Assembly: GCA_016707785.1 (NCBI GenBank)
Contig: JADJGZ010000053.1
Span: 1 to 64,000 of the forward strand
Origin: Bacteroidales bacterium
GTDB lineage: Bacteria; Bacteroidota; Bacteroidia; Bacteroidales; UBA4417
Direction of reading: 5' to 3'
Length of the DNA stretch: 64,000 nucleotides
The translations under genes and the position numbers were made by a program. The notes under the pieces were generated by a model. That model saw only the letters and a program-made list of their open reading frames with translations, ran no database searches and was not told the DNA's origin. Shown piece after piece: positions 19,400 to 28,645 of the stretch. Within the stretch, counting starts at the first letter, position 1, and each line of letters begins with the position of its first letter.

Positions 19400-20747
19400 A
19401 TGAGAAAACAAACAATCCTCTTGCTGGCCCTGCTCAACCTTGGCATTTGCAACATTAAAGCACAAGTGAATCCTGACCATGACTTCAACGCATTATTGAG
19501 GAAGTATAACGGGGGTTGGATAGCCGGTGATGCTACCTTTTCTATCGCACTTCCTGAGCAGAAAACCCTGTGGTTATTTGGCGATAGTTTCATCGGCACA
19601 GTAAATCCGGATAGCTCGATAGTGGCAGGTTCCCATTTTATCCGCAATTGCGCCGTTTTGCAGGATGGCGACTCAATGCGATCGCTGCATAGAGGTACTT
19701 TTGCCAATCCGGGCGATTTCTTTCCATCGGACAATCCCGATTCACTCTGGTTCTGGCCTGAACATGGACTGGTTGAAAACGACACCCTGAAAATCTTCTT
19801 TTCGGAATTTATCAAAACCTCCGGAACATCCGGATGGAATTTTAAATACACCGGCGCCGTCATCAGCTTTTTCTCACTTCCTGACATCAGCCTGCTGGGT
19901 ACCTATCGCCTGCCCTATTATGATGTAAACAACGTTTGCTATGGAAATGCAGTCATGACAGAAAATGGTTATAGCTACATTTACGGAAGGCAGGAAACAG
20001 ATACCGTTTCTCATGTTGCTTATCCCCATGTAGCGCGTGTTCCGTCAGGAAACCTGCAGGCTCCCTGGCAATTCTTCAATGGGTCGGGATGGGTAAATGA
20101 ACCGGATGCCTCCTATCGGATTGGCAATGTAGCTGTTTCTCAACAGTATGGCTTCTTTAAACAGGATAATAAATACGTTCTGCTCTCACAGGAAATCTGG
20201 CTTTCGTCGAAAATATATTCCTATACCTGTGTCACTCCATCGGGCCCTCTTAATAACAAAGGTCCTGCTGTATCAAACGCCGATGCTCTACCCGGGTACC
20301 TTTACCTACAATGCATTCCCTCATATCCAGTTCACCGAAAACGCTGAATTGCTGGTTTCTTACAATACCAACGGCGATTTCTGGTCGATCTTTAATAATG
20401 TTGAGATTTACAGGCCCCTCTTCATTCGTGTCCCACTTTCCATGATTGACCCTTCCTTCCCGACCGGTATGCTTGAACCTTTGAAGAATACCCAACAAGG
20501 CTCATTGAAGCTTTTCCAGAATCAGCCAAACCCGGTAAAGGATCAAACGGAAGTGAAACTGCAACTGGATCGAAAGCAGTACGTGAGCCTGGAACTGCTT
20601 GATATGCAAGGGAAAAGAATCAACACCTTTATAAATTCGGAACTGCAACCCGGAACCCATACCTTCTCCTTCGACCTGCAATCCCTTGAAAGTGGCATGT
20701 ACTGCTACGGAACCGGAAACCACTACCTGAAGCTGATCAAGAATTAA
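19400..20747 (+). pseudogene. Secreted DUF5005/DUF4185-like protein with T9SS sorting domain, one frameshift
   Basis: The ATG at 19400 (MRKQTILLLALLNLGICNIK) gives a signal peptide. The body has the family pattern LWLFGDSFIGTVNPDSS, SHFIRNCAVLQDGDSMRSLH and DSLWFWPEHGLVENDTLKIF, a predicted beta-propeller/glycosidase-like fold (DUF5005/DUF4185 type; exact family not certain). The frame stops at 20347; an indel near 20290 shifts it to the frame with FTYNAFPHIQFTENAELLVS, which carries on into a T9SS C-terminal domain (LFQNQPNPVKDQTEVKLQL ... GTHTFSFDLQSLESGMY). It is the first gene of the SusCD locus and is related to the protein at 30786-31920, which lacks the sorting domain. Confidence 0.7.
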
Positions 20748-20776
20748 GCGCTTATCCTTCATTCAATCTTTTGCTT

Positions 20777-21514
20777 ATGATTTTTTCTATTGACCATAAA
20801 AGCGCAGTCCCATTGCATGCCCAGGTGGAGACTTTGCTGCGCGACCTGATTTCTTCGGAGGAATATCAGACTGGTAAATTCCTGCCTAACGAAGTGAACC
20901 TCGCCAAGCAGCTTGGAATATCAAGGAATACCGTGAGGCAGGCTACCAATAAACTTGTGTATGAAGGTCTGCTGATTCGCAAAAAAGGGGTGGGTACCCG
21001 CGTTGCCGATCAAAGTGTAGATACCAGGATCAATAACTGGCTGAGTTTTACACAGGAAATGCAGTCGAAAGGTATAAAGATCCGCAACTATGAAATCACC
21101 ACGGAATGGGTGGAAGCAGATGAAGAGTTAGCCGCTTTCTTCAGGATCCCTGAAGGTAAAAAAATCCTGAAAATGGTCCGACTGAGGGGCCGTATTGAAT
21201 ACCCGTTTGTTTACTTCATTTCCTACTTCCATCCGATGGTGGGACTTACCGGGAACGAGGATTTTTCAAGACCTCTGTACGAAATCCTGGAAAAGGATTA
21301 TTCAGTGGTTGCCAAGCTTTCCAAAGAAGAGATTTCTGCCCGTGCTGCCGATAAATTAATGGCGCAGAAACTCAATATCAAAACAGGTGATGCAATCCTG
21401 AAACGTAAGCGCTTTGTCTTCGACCCGGGAGGCAGGCCCATTGAATACAACATAGGATATTACCGGGCCGATTCATTTGTGTATACCATTGAAAGTGAAC
21501 GTGATATTGCTTAA
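20777..21514 (+). CDS. GntR-family (HutC/UTRA) transcriptional regulator
   Basis: 245 residues from the ATG at 20777 (MIFSIDHKSAVPLHAQVETL); a TTG two codons earlier is less likely. An N-terminal winged helix of GntR type (LPNEVNLAKQLGISRNTVRQ, then LVYEGLLIRKKGVGTRVAD) is followed by a UTRA ligand-binding domain from about residue 95 (WVEADEELAAFFRIPEGKKI ... GDAILKRKRFVFDPGGRPIE). UTRA regulators sense sugars or sugar phosphates; the position between the DUF5005-like gene and susC suggests that it controls this locus. GntR rather than HTCS or sigma/anti-sigma control is less common for Bacteroidota loci of this type. Confidence 0.92.
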   Translation: MIFSIDHKSAVPLHAQVETLLRDLISSEEYQTGKFLPNEVNLAKQLGISRNTVRQATNKLVYEGLLIRKKGVGTRVADQSVDTRINNWLSFTQEMQSKGIKIRNYEITTEWVEADEELAAFFRIPEGKKILKMVRLRGRIEYPFVYFISYFHPMVGLTGNEDFSRPLYEILEKDYSVVAKLSKEEISARAADKLMAQKLNIKTGDAILKRKRFVFDPGGRPIEYNIGYYRADSFVYTIESERDIA

Positions 21515-21554
21515 TCACACATTTTCTGCATAAATAATTTTTAATCCATCTTTA

Positions 21555-24500
21555 ATGAAAGCCTTTTTCATTCAATTTATCCTGTTCCTTTCGGCATATA
21601 TGGCATATGGCCAGCAGCGAACAATCACAGGAACTGTTACCGATGCTTCTGATGGTACAACCATCCCGGCAGTAACGGTCCTGGTAAAAGGAACCACACG
21701 CGGTACAACCACCGACCTCAACGGCTTTTACAGCCTTAAAATCAACGAAACCGACAAAACAATTGTCTTTTCTTTCATGGGTAAAAAAGCCCTTGAAGTT
21801 GCCATTGGAACTTCGGCGGTCATCAATGCCAGACTGGAATCGGCTGATGTCAGTCTTGATGAACTGGTGGTAGTCGGATACGGCACCATGAAGAAAAGCG
21901 ACCTCACAGGTTCTGTGGCATCTATTCGCACCGATGACCTGAAAAAAATTCCTGTTAATTCCTTTGACCAGGGAATCCAGGGGAAAGTGTCAGGAGTGCA
22001 GGTTACCCAACTTTCTGCCCAACCGGGAGGAGCCTTGTCGCTGCGCATCAGGGGAGGAAATTCCATCATGGCAGGCAATGAACCTTTATATGTTATTGAT
22101 GGAGTGCTGATTGAAAGCCAGGTAGACTTTTCCTGGATAGGCTCACCTTCGCAGAACGGACTGAGTAGTTTTAATCCGAATGATATTGAATCCATTGAAA
22201 TCCTGAAAGATGCTTCCGCAACCTCTATCTATGGCGCAAGAGGAGCCAATGGTGTGGTTCTGATCACCACCAAAAAAGGAAAAGCCGGGAAAGATCATGT
22301 TAGCTTTGAGACTTACTTCGGAATGCAGCGAAAGGCAGGGGATATAGAAGTGATGAATGCCAGCCAGTTTGCGAGGCTTTATGATGAAGCAGGTTTTAAT
22401 GCAGACCCGGAGTTTTACATTCCCCTTTACCCGAATCCGGATAGCCTGGGTACTGGCACCGACTGGCAATCGGAAATCTACAGGGATGCACCAATACAGA
22501 ACTACCAGCTGAGTTTCTCCGGAAGTAATGAAAAAACCACTTATGCCCTTACTGCAGGATATTACCGGCAGGAAGGGATCATCGTGGGTTCCGACTTCAA
22601 CAGGTACTCTTTCCGTCTGAACCTCGACCGAAAGATGACAGAACGCTTGACCGGGGGGTCCAATTTCAGCTTTACCCAGACAAAATCCAATACCGTCCCG
22701 ACCGATACCCCCGGAGGATTTTTCCCCGGCGTGGTAAACACAGCCCTCATCTTTAACCCGGTGTTACCTGTAAAAGACGACGATGGGATCTATACCTTAA
22801 CGGATCCCAATGCCGATGCCTGGCTCGACAATCCCGTGGCTGTAACACGCGATGTTGTAGCCATCGACAAGGTAAACCGAATGCTGGGCAACGCATTTCT
22901 GGAATATCACTTCCTTAAGGAACTCAAATTCAGATCCAGCTTCGGAATCGATTATTACCACTCCCTTCAGGATATGTACACCCCCAGGTATGTCTTTTCA
23001 GGTTCATTTAACGATGGACAGGCCCGGTTTGCCAGCAGCGATTTTGAGACCTATCTTACTGAAAACACCCTCAATTATTCAAAGAGCTTCCAGAAGAAGC
23101 ATTCTGTGAATGCAATGGTGGGTTTCACCTACCAGAAATCCAATTCCAGGACTTTTATCGATATAGCCACTAAATTTCCAAACGATATCCTGGGGTATTA
23201 CGGCATACAGAATGCCACCAATATGCCGACTATCTATTCATCATTCAGTGAATCGGCAGTGATCTCTTACCTTGGAAGAGTAAACTACAATTACAGCGAC
23301 AGGTACCTTTTTACCCTTACCGGCAGAATTGATGGCTCCTCCCGCTTTGGCGCCAATAACCGCTTTGCCACTTTCCCTTCAGCAGCTTTTGCATGGCGGG
23401 CATCAGAAGAAGATTTCCTCAAAACCTCAAAACTTATTTCCAACCTGAAGCTGAGAATGAGCTATGGGATCAGCGGCAATGACCGTATTGCCAATTATGC
23501 CTTTATCCGAACCATTTCATCTTCCATCTATTATTTCAATAATTCAGTACCCGCTTCAGGCTTTGCCCCTGAAAACCCCGGGAACGACAATCTGAAATGG
23601 GAAACCACCAGGCAGGCAGATTTCGGGGTTGATGTCAGCTTCCTGAAGGACAGGATCAGTTTTACTGCTGACTATTACCAGAAATACACCTACGACCTCT
23701 TGTATTATGCAAATCTGCCCTGGGTTACAGGATATACTTCCTATCTCAAGAATATCGGGGAACTCAGGAACAGGGGAGTGGAACTGGCAGTAAGTACCGT
23801 GAATACCATCCAGTCTTTCAAATGGAACACGTCTGCCAATATCTCCTTTAACCGTAACAGGATTATGCATCTCAACGGAGCAGATCTTTTTGTCAATAAT
23901 GACACTTATAAACTAAAAATCGGCAATTGGGCTGTAATCAGGGAAGGCGAAGAGATGGGCAGCTTCTTCGGATTGACTTCTGATGGAATATGGCAGTCGG
24001 ATGAAGCTGAAGAGGCCGCTATTTATGGCAATGAGCCCGGCGACTTCAAGTATGTGGATCAGAATAATGACGGGAAAATCAATACCGAAGATTGCAACAT
24101 CATCGGCCATGCATTGCCTGATTTCACCTGGGGCCTGACCAATAATTTCTCTTACGGGGCTTTCACTCTCGATATCTTTATCCAGGGAAGCCAGGGCAAT
24201 CAGCTACTGAACAGCAACCGTTTTGAGCTGGAATCGGGGAATGGATTATCCAATGCCTCTGTCAAGCTCCTTGACCGCTGGACACCGGAAAACCCGAGTG
24301 ATGAATTCCCAAGGGCCAATCGCAATGCTGCTTACCTTAAAATGTCGGACCGATACCTCGAGGATGGATCGTATATCAGGGTAAAGACCATCACCCTGGC
24401 CTATGATTTACCGAAAAGGGCATTGGATTATCTGCATATGGACAAGCTAAGGCTCTATATTACCGGGCAGAACCTACTCACTTTTACGAAATATACCGGG

Positions 24501-24611
24501 TTCGACCCGGAAGTAAGTTCCTTTGGTATGGACAACACCCGTTTGGGGTATGATTTTGGCTCTTATCCTTCGGTTAGAACCCTCATTTTCGGAGCCAGCA
24601 TCAATTTCTAA
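21555..24611 (+). CDS. SusC/RagA-family TonB-linked outer-membrane transporter
   Basis: 1018 residues with signal peptide (MKAFFIQFILFLSAYMAYGQ). It has an N-terminal CarboxypepD_reg-like domain (residues 22-95, GTVTDASDGTTIPAVTVLVK), the SusC signature LDELVVVGYGTMKKSDLTGS near residues 104-123, a plug domain (GGNSIMAGNEPLYVIDGVLI; then SIYGARGANGVVLITTKKGK), and a long beta-barrel ending RTLIFGASINF with terminal Phe. It imports oligosaccharides across the outer membrane with energy from TonB/ExbBD and pairs with the SusD-like lipoprotein 20 bases downstream. Intact; substrate not readable from sequence. Confidence 0.97.
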   Translation: MKAFFIQFILFLSAYMAYGQQRTITGTVTDASDGTTIPAVTVLVKGTTRGTTTDLNGFYSLKINETDKTIVFSFMGKKALEVAIGTSAVINARLESADVSLDELVVVGYGTMKKSDLTGSVASIRTDDLKKIPVNSFDQGIQGKVSGVQVTQLSAQPGGALSLRIRGGNSIMAGNEPLYVIDGVLIESQVDFSWIGSPSQNGLSSFNPNDIESIEILKDASATSIYGARGANGVVLITTKKGKAGKDHVSFETYFGMQRKAGDIEVMNASQFARLYDEAGFNADPEFYIPLYPNPDSLGTGTDWQSEIYRDAPIQNYQLSFSGSNEKTTYALTAGYYRQEGIIVGSDFNRYSFRLNLDRKMTERLTGGSNFSFTQTKSNTVPTDTPGGFFPGVVNTALIFNPVLPVKDDDGIYTLTDPNADAWLDNPVAVTRDVVAIDKVNRMLGNAFLEYHFLKELKFRSSFGIDYYHSLQDMYTPRYVFSGSFNDGQARFASSDFETYLTENTLNYSKSFQKKHSVNAMVGFTYQKSNSRTFIDIATKFPNDILGYYGIQNATNMPTIYSSFSESAVISYLGRVNYNYSDRYLFTLTGRIDGSSRFGANNRFATFPSAAFAWRASEEDFLKTSKLISNLKLRMSYGISGNDRIANYAFIRTISSSIYYFNNSVPASGFAPENPGNDNLKWETTRQADFGVDVSFLKDRISFTADYYQKYTYDLLYYANLPWVTGYTSYLKNIGELRNRGVELAVSTVNTIQSFKWNTSANISFNRNRIMHLNGADLFVNNDTYKLKIGNWAVIREGEEMGSFFGLTSDGIWQSDEAEEAAIYGNEPGDFKYVDQNNDGKINTEDCNIIGHALPDFTWGLTNNFSYGAFTLDIFIQGSQGNQLLNSNRFELESGNGLSNASVKLLDRWTPENPSDEFPRANRNAAYLKMSDRYLEDGSYIRVKTITLAYDLPKRALDYLHMDKLRLYITGQNLLTFTKYTGFDPEVSSFGMDNTRLGYDFGSYPSVRTLIFGASINF

Positions 24612-24631
24612 TCCTTAAAAACAAGCATCCA

Positions 24632-26080
24632 ATGAAAAAATATATTTGGCTCTCCCTTCTACTGCTCACTATGATGGGAATATCCTGCACCAAGGATCTT
24701 GAACTGGAGCCACACCAGATTTATTATGACAACTTCTACCAAACCGGCGATGATGCACTCAGCGCTGTGAACTCCGTGTATGATGTGCTTGGATCTGTGA
24801 ACCAGTATTCCAATTACCTGTGGCTTATCCAGGATATTGCCTCCGATGATTGTAATGCACGTGCCACGCTGAATGATCCGAATATCCATGAATTCGATAC
24901 CTATTCCCTCGAATCCAATAATAAATACCTGGCGGGGATATGGCAGTATTCTTACCTCGGAATCAGCCGGGCTAATGTAGTACTGGAAAAAGTGCCGGGG
25001 ATTACCATGGATTCAGCCCTTCAACAACGGATCCTGGGAGAAGCAAAATTTCTCAGGGGGTTATTTTATTTCAACCTGGTACGATTATTCGGGGAAGTAC
25101 CGCTCATCACGGTACCCGTGACACCTAACCTGGGTGACGATGAAATTTACCTGGCTAAATCTCCAATAAACACAGTATACCAGCTCATCATCGAGGATTT
25201 CAAAGCAGCTTCCATTCTGCTGCCCGAAAAACATACTTCTGCTTCCGATAAAGGACGTGCCACAAAAGGGGCTGCACTGGGATTGCTTTCTAAGGTTTAC
25301 CTTACTCAACAAGATTGGGAAAATGCGTATCTCACTGCCGGGGATGTGATTGAAGCAGGGAACTATAGCTTGCATGCCGATTTTGCTACGAACTGGAAAG
25401 AAGCCAGTAAAAACGGGAAGGAATCGGTTTTTGAAGTTCAGTTTTATAAGAATGCCACTGCCGAAAACTCACAGATGGTGATCTCCGGACTGCCTTCATT
25501 ACCGGGTGTTTTCAGCGCAGGTGTTGAAACCATGCTGCCCACAACCGATCTGCTGGAAAGCTTCGAAGAGGGCGATTACAGGTACACAGCTACATTCTTT
25601 GATAACTTCTGGACTTATACCTTTGAACCCCATATCTGGAAATATTGGGACCAGGTAGCTTATAAACCTCAGAATACCAGTCAGTCGGGTGCCAATTTTG
25701 TCCTGATGCGTTATTCCGAAATCCTGCTTATTTATGCTGAAGCCTTGAATGAAGCCAATGGTGGTCCTACTACTGAGGCTTTTGATGCCATCAATACGGT
25801 AAGGGAAAGAGCCAGGAATGGGGTTGCAGATGTATTGCCCGATTTATCAGGACTAGACCAGTCGTCTTTCAGACAGGCAGTGTTAAGCGAGAGAAGGCAT
25901 GAATTTGTTAATGAAGGCCAGCGCTGGTTCGACCTGGTAAGAACAGGGAATCTCATCAATTACGTCAAACAGGCTAAAGGGGATAAGGCAAATCCTTCCG
26001 ATTTCAATACTGTATTTCCGATTCCTCAAAGGGAACTGGATTTGAATAAAAACCTTAAGCAGAATTTGGGTTATTTTTAA
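24632..26080 (+). CDS. SusD/RagB-family glycan-binding lipoprotein
   Basis: 482 residues. Lipoprotein signal with Cys19 (LLTMMGISC) places it on the outer-membrane surface. SusD-like features: a helical TPR-type scaffold (GEAKFLRGLFYFNLVRLFGE, residues about 130-150), RATKGAALGLLSKVYLTQQD, and the C-terminal RagB/SusD part with MRYSEILLIYAEALNEANGG, VLSERRHEFVNEGQRWFDLV and VFPIPQRELDLN. It forms the lid on the SusC transporter. Complete and in tandem with susC. Confidence 0.97.
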   Translation: MKKYIWLSLLLLTMMGISCTKDLELEPHQIYYDNFYQTGDDALSAVNSVYDVLGSVNQYSNYLWLIQDIASDDCNARATLNDPNIHEFDTYSLESNNKYLAGIWQYSYLGISRANVVLEKVPGITMDSALQQRILGEAKFLRGLFYFNLVRLFGEVPLITVPVTPNLGDDEIYLAKSPINTVYQLIIEDFKAASILLPEKHTSASDKGRATKGAALGLLSKVYLTQQDWENAYLTAGDVIEAGNYSLHADFATNWKEASKNGKESVFEVQFYKNATAENSQMVISGLPSLPGVFSAGVETMLPTTDLLESFEEGDYRYTATFFDNFWTYTFEPHIWKYWDQVAYKPQNTSQSGANFVLMRYSEILLIYAEALNEANGGPTTEAFDAINTVRERARNGVADVLPDLSGLDQSSFRQAVLSERRHEFVNEGQRWFDLVRTGNLINYVKQAKGDKANPSDFNTVFPIPQRELDLNKNLKQNLGYF

Positions 26081-26383
26081 TGTCGGATGTGGAATGTCGG
26101 ATGTGGAATGTGGGATGTGGAATGTCGGATGTTGAATGTGGGATTGCGGATTGCGGATTGTCCCGTAGGGAAGACTTTAGTTTGGAATGCTGAATTTTCG
26201 CTCAGCACCCGGCACCCAGCACTCAGCACTAATAATTTTGGATTCAATCAATTGACGAAATACAGATTGAAACAGATATACTCATCACTCAACAGCACTA
26301 CTGAATTCATGATAAGTGGATAAACTCACTCAGCACCAGTTCAAGTGAATTACAAATAAATAAGAAAAAACAAAACGAGACAC
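26081..26383. repeat. Low-complexity direct-repeat spacer after susD
   Basis: From 26081 to about 26160 the spacer is made of repeats of GGATGTGGAATGT(C/G) followed by three copies of GGATTGC/GGATTG. Further on, the words CAGCACCCGGCACCCAGCAC and CACTCAGCAC repeat (26203-26229). No gene is supported; short frames across it come from the repeats. The same GGATTGC triple occurs at 49814-49837, beside the asparaginase gene. Confidence 0.7.
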
Positions 26384-28144
26384 TTGAATTCAAACTACAA
26401 TAAATACCCGGAAATCAGGATCAAAGGCCTGGAGGAGCATTGCTTTGACGGCTGGGAGGAGATAAATTCCCGGTTGGCAAAGGCTGTGGCTGAAATCCGG
26501 AAACCTTCGAAAGTGGTCGTTGTGGAGTGTTACCAGGGCGTGGATGATGGCGAGGTATTGCCAAACCTGGTGAAAGGCCTGAATCCTGTTTTAGTGATCT
26601 CTTCAAAGGATCTCATGCTCCGTCCTGATGAAGTTGAAACCCTTACAAAACAGGATGTTACCGATGACCGGATTTTTGGTTTCATGACCCGGCTTAATAT
26701 GGAGGATTTCTTCGACCCTGAAAAAATTCTCCAGGCACAATCTTCCATTCATTCATGCACTGAAGGCATCGTCCTCGTATATGGTCCTGGTGCTGCCACT
26801 GTAATATCCGAACCAAATCTGCTTGTTTATGCCGATATGGCCCGCTGGGAGATTCAGCTCAGGATGCGACGCAAGCAAACCCATAACCTGGGGCTGGACA
26901 ATGCACATGAAAACATGGAAACCCAGTATAAAAGGGGGTATTTTGTCGACTGGAGGGTTTGCGACCGTTTGAAGAAAAGGATTATGAACCGCTGGGATTT
27001 TGTACTGGATACAAACCTGGCAGGAGAACCAAAGATGATTTCAGGCTTTGCCTTCATGGAAGCTATGAAACAATCGGTAACACAGCCTTTCAGCGTGGTA
27101 CCCTACTTTGATGCCGGTCCCTGGGGTGGACAATGGATGAAGGAGAAGTTCGGCCTTGATTCAGGCTTGTCAAATTATGCATGGTGTTTCAATTGTGTTC
27201 CTGAAGAAAACAGCCTGTTCCTTCGCTTTGGTGAAACCCGTTTCGAAATGCCTTCCATTAACCTGGTATTTACTCAACCCCGGTTGTTGCTTGGGGATCC
27301 GGTTCATGCAAGGTTTGGGGATGAATTCCCGATCCGTTTCGATTACCTTGATACTATGGGAGGTGGCAATTTAAGTCTGCAGGTTCATCCGCTCACCGAA
27401 TATATCCAGCAGAATTTTGGCATCCCCTATACCCAGGATGAAAGTTATTACCTGATGGATGCCACTGCGGAAGCTTGCGTTTACCTGGGATTAAAAGAAG
27501 GCATTCAGCCGGAAGAAATGGCGGCTCAACTGAGGGAATCGGAAACAACAGGCAAAAATTTTGAGGACACTCATTTTGTAAATAGTTGGCCAGCCCGTAA
27601 ACACGATCATTTCCTGATTCCCGGGGGAACCGTACACTGCTCAGGAGCAAATAGCATGGTATTGGAAATCAGTGCTACCCCTTATATTTTTACCTTTAAA
27701 CTCTGGGATTGGGGAAGACTGGGCATGGATGGAAAGCCTCGTCCGATCAATATTGACAGGGGAATGGCAAATATTCAGTTCGACAGGACGACCACCTGGG
27801 TAAGGGAAAACCTTATTGGCCAGGTGGAACTTATGGCCTCAGGTGACGGCTGGAGAGAAGAAAAAACAGGCCTCCATGAACGGGAATTCATTGAAACGCG
27901 CAGACACTGGTTTACTAAGTCTGTGAACCATCATACAGGTGGCGGAGTCAATGTGATTGCCCTGGTGGAAGGAGATGAAATCATCGTAGAAAGCCCTGCC
28001 AATGCTTTTGAACCTTTCATAGTGCACTATGCTGAAGTCTTTATCGTCCCTGGATCAATAGGCTACTACAATATCAGGCCATATGGAACATCTGAAGGAA
28101 AAGAATGTGCGACGGTTAAGGCTTTTGTGAGAATTAACGCTTAG
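26384..28144 (+). CDS. Class I mannose-6-phosphate isomerase-like protein with N-terminal kinase-like domain
   Basis: 586 residues, TTG start at 26384 (MNSNYNKYPEIRIKGLEEHC); no in-frame ATG comes for 100 codons. The C-terminal half is a type I PMI cupin: the Zn motif LSLQVHP (Gln and His near residues 332-334), DESYYLMDA supplying Glu, and IPGGTVHCSG supplying the last His. Type I PMI interconverts mannose-6-P and fructose-6-P. The N-terminal 200 residues look like a uridine-kinase-type fold (VVVVECYQGVDDGEVLPNLV; VLVYGPGAATVISEPNLLVY) in which the Walker A lysine pattern is missing, so it may be a pseudo-kinase. Encoded between susD and a ROK kinase, fitting mannose use. Confidence 0.82.
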   Translation: MNSNYNKYPEIRIKGLEEHCFDGWEEINSRLAKAVAEIRKPSKVVVVECYQGVDDGEVLPNLVKGLNPVLVISSKDLMLRPDEVETLTKQDVTDDRIFGFMTRLNMEDFFDPEKILQAQSSIHSCTEGIVLVYGPGAATVISEPNLLVYADMARWEIQLRMRRKQTHNLGLDNAHENMETQYKRGYFVDWRVCDRLKKRIMNRWDFVLDTNLAGEPKMISGFAFMEAMKQSVTQPFSVVPYFDAGPWGGQWMKEKFGLDSGLSNYAWCFNCVPEENSLFLRFGETRFEMPSINLVFTQPRLLLGDPVHARFGDEFPIRFDYLDTMGGGNLSLQVHPLTEYIQQNFGIPYTQDESYYLMDATAEACVYLGLKEGIQPEEMAAQLRESETTGKNFEDTHFVNSWPARKHDHFLIPGGTVHCSGANSMVLEISATPYIFTFKLWDWGRLGMDGKPRPINIDRGMANIQFDRTTTWVRENLIGQVELMASGDGWREEKTGLHEREFIETRRHWFTKSVNHHTGGGVNVIALVEGDEIIVESPANAFEPFIVHYAEVFIVPGSIGYYNIRPYGTSEGKECATVKAFVRINA

Positions 28145-28180
28145 GAGATGGGGAGATGGGGAGATAAGGGGATGGGGAGA

Positions 28181-28300
28181 GGGCGAGATGGGGAGAGGGC
28201 GAGATGGGGAGAGGGCGAGATGAGGAGAGGGCGAGATGGGGAGAGGGCGAGATGGGGAGAGGGCGAGATGAGGAGAGGGCGAGATGGGGAGAGGGCGAGA
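28181..28300. repeat. 16-bp minisatellite, seven and a half copies
   Basis: Seven full tandem copies of GGGCGAGATGGGGAGA (28181-28292) plus a half copy; copies 3 and 6 read GATGAGG instead of GATGGGG. Purine-only strand bias except for C and T at fixed places. It is flanked by looser GGGAGATG words from 28145 to 28330. Lies in the 28145-28645 gap between the PMI-like and ROK genes; open frames across it are artefacts of the repeat. Confidence 0.9.
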
Positions 28301-28340
28301 GAAGGCGAGAAGGGGAGATGGGGAGATTAGGAGAGATCTA

Positions 28341-28370
28341 CATGTCACCCTGAGCTTAGTCGAAGGGAGA
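28341..28370. repeat. REP-like dispersed element
   Basis: Carries CACCCTGAGC followed by TTAGTCGAAGGG, whose ends (CCCT ... AGGG) pair imperfectly. This string closely matches a short extragenic element I recall as widespread in Bacteroidota genomes; within this window it occurs once. The rest of the gap to 28645 has only a small hairpin (next entry). Confidence 0.4.
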
Positions 28371-28549
28371 CCAGGGAATTGAGCCAGGAAGGTCAGTGAT
28401 AATGTGAATTGGTGATGGAGAAGATTACAATATGTCAAGAAGCCTTGTAATTTAAATTTGAAAATTGGTCCGGGGATTGGCTAAATGGCACTTGGCTTAA
28501 ACGGATGGATTGGATCATGAAGAATTTAGTCCGTGAGCGTGAATTAGTT

Positions 28550-28580
28550 GGTCCGCCGGCGGATTCGTGGACCCCTTTTT
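28550..28580 (+). terminator. Possible hairpin terminator upstream of the ROK kinase
   Basis: GGTCC at 28550-28554 pairs with GGACC at 28569-28573 around the palindrome TCCGCCGGCGGA, followed by five Ts. No gene ends nearby (the PMI-like gene stops 400 bases earlier), so it could instead be a mobile extragenic palindrome; the related string CCGGCGAATCC is seen at 35680. Confidence 0.3.
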
Positions 28581-28645
28581 GAAGAATATAATTCGACTTA
28601 AATCAATAACAGAAATTTAAACCATCATCATAACAAGATTATTTC

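Noticed and set aside
26087..26323. Plus-strand frame of 78 codons after susD
   Set aside because: Built from GGATGTGGAATG repeats (MWNVGCGMWDVE), typical of non-coding low complexity.
28181..28300. CRISPR array candidate
   Set aside because: Units are contiguous 16-mers without spacers; no cas genes nearby.
28055..28438. Two overlapping frames (plus and minus) over the purine minisatellite
   Set aside because: Created by the 16-bp repeat, which has no stops in some frames; the peptides are simple GRDGERARWGE/SPSPHLALS runs.
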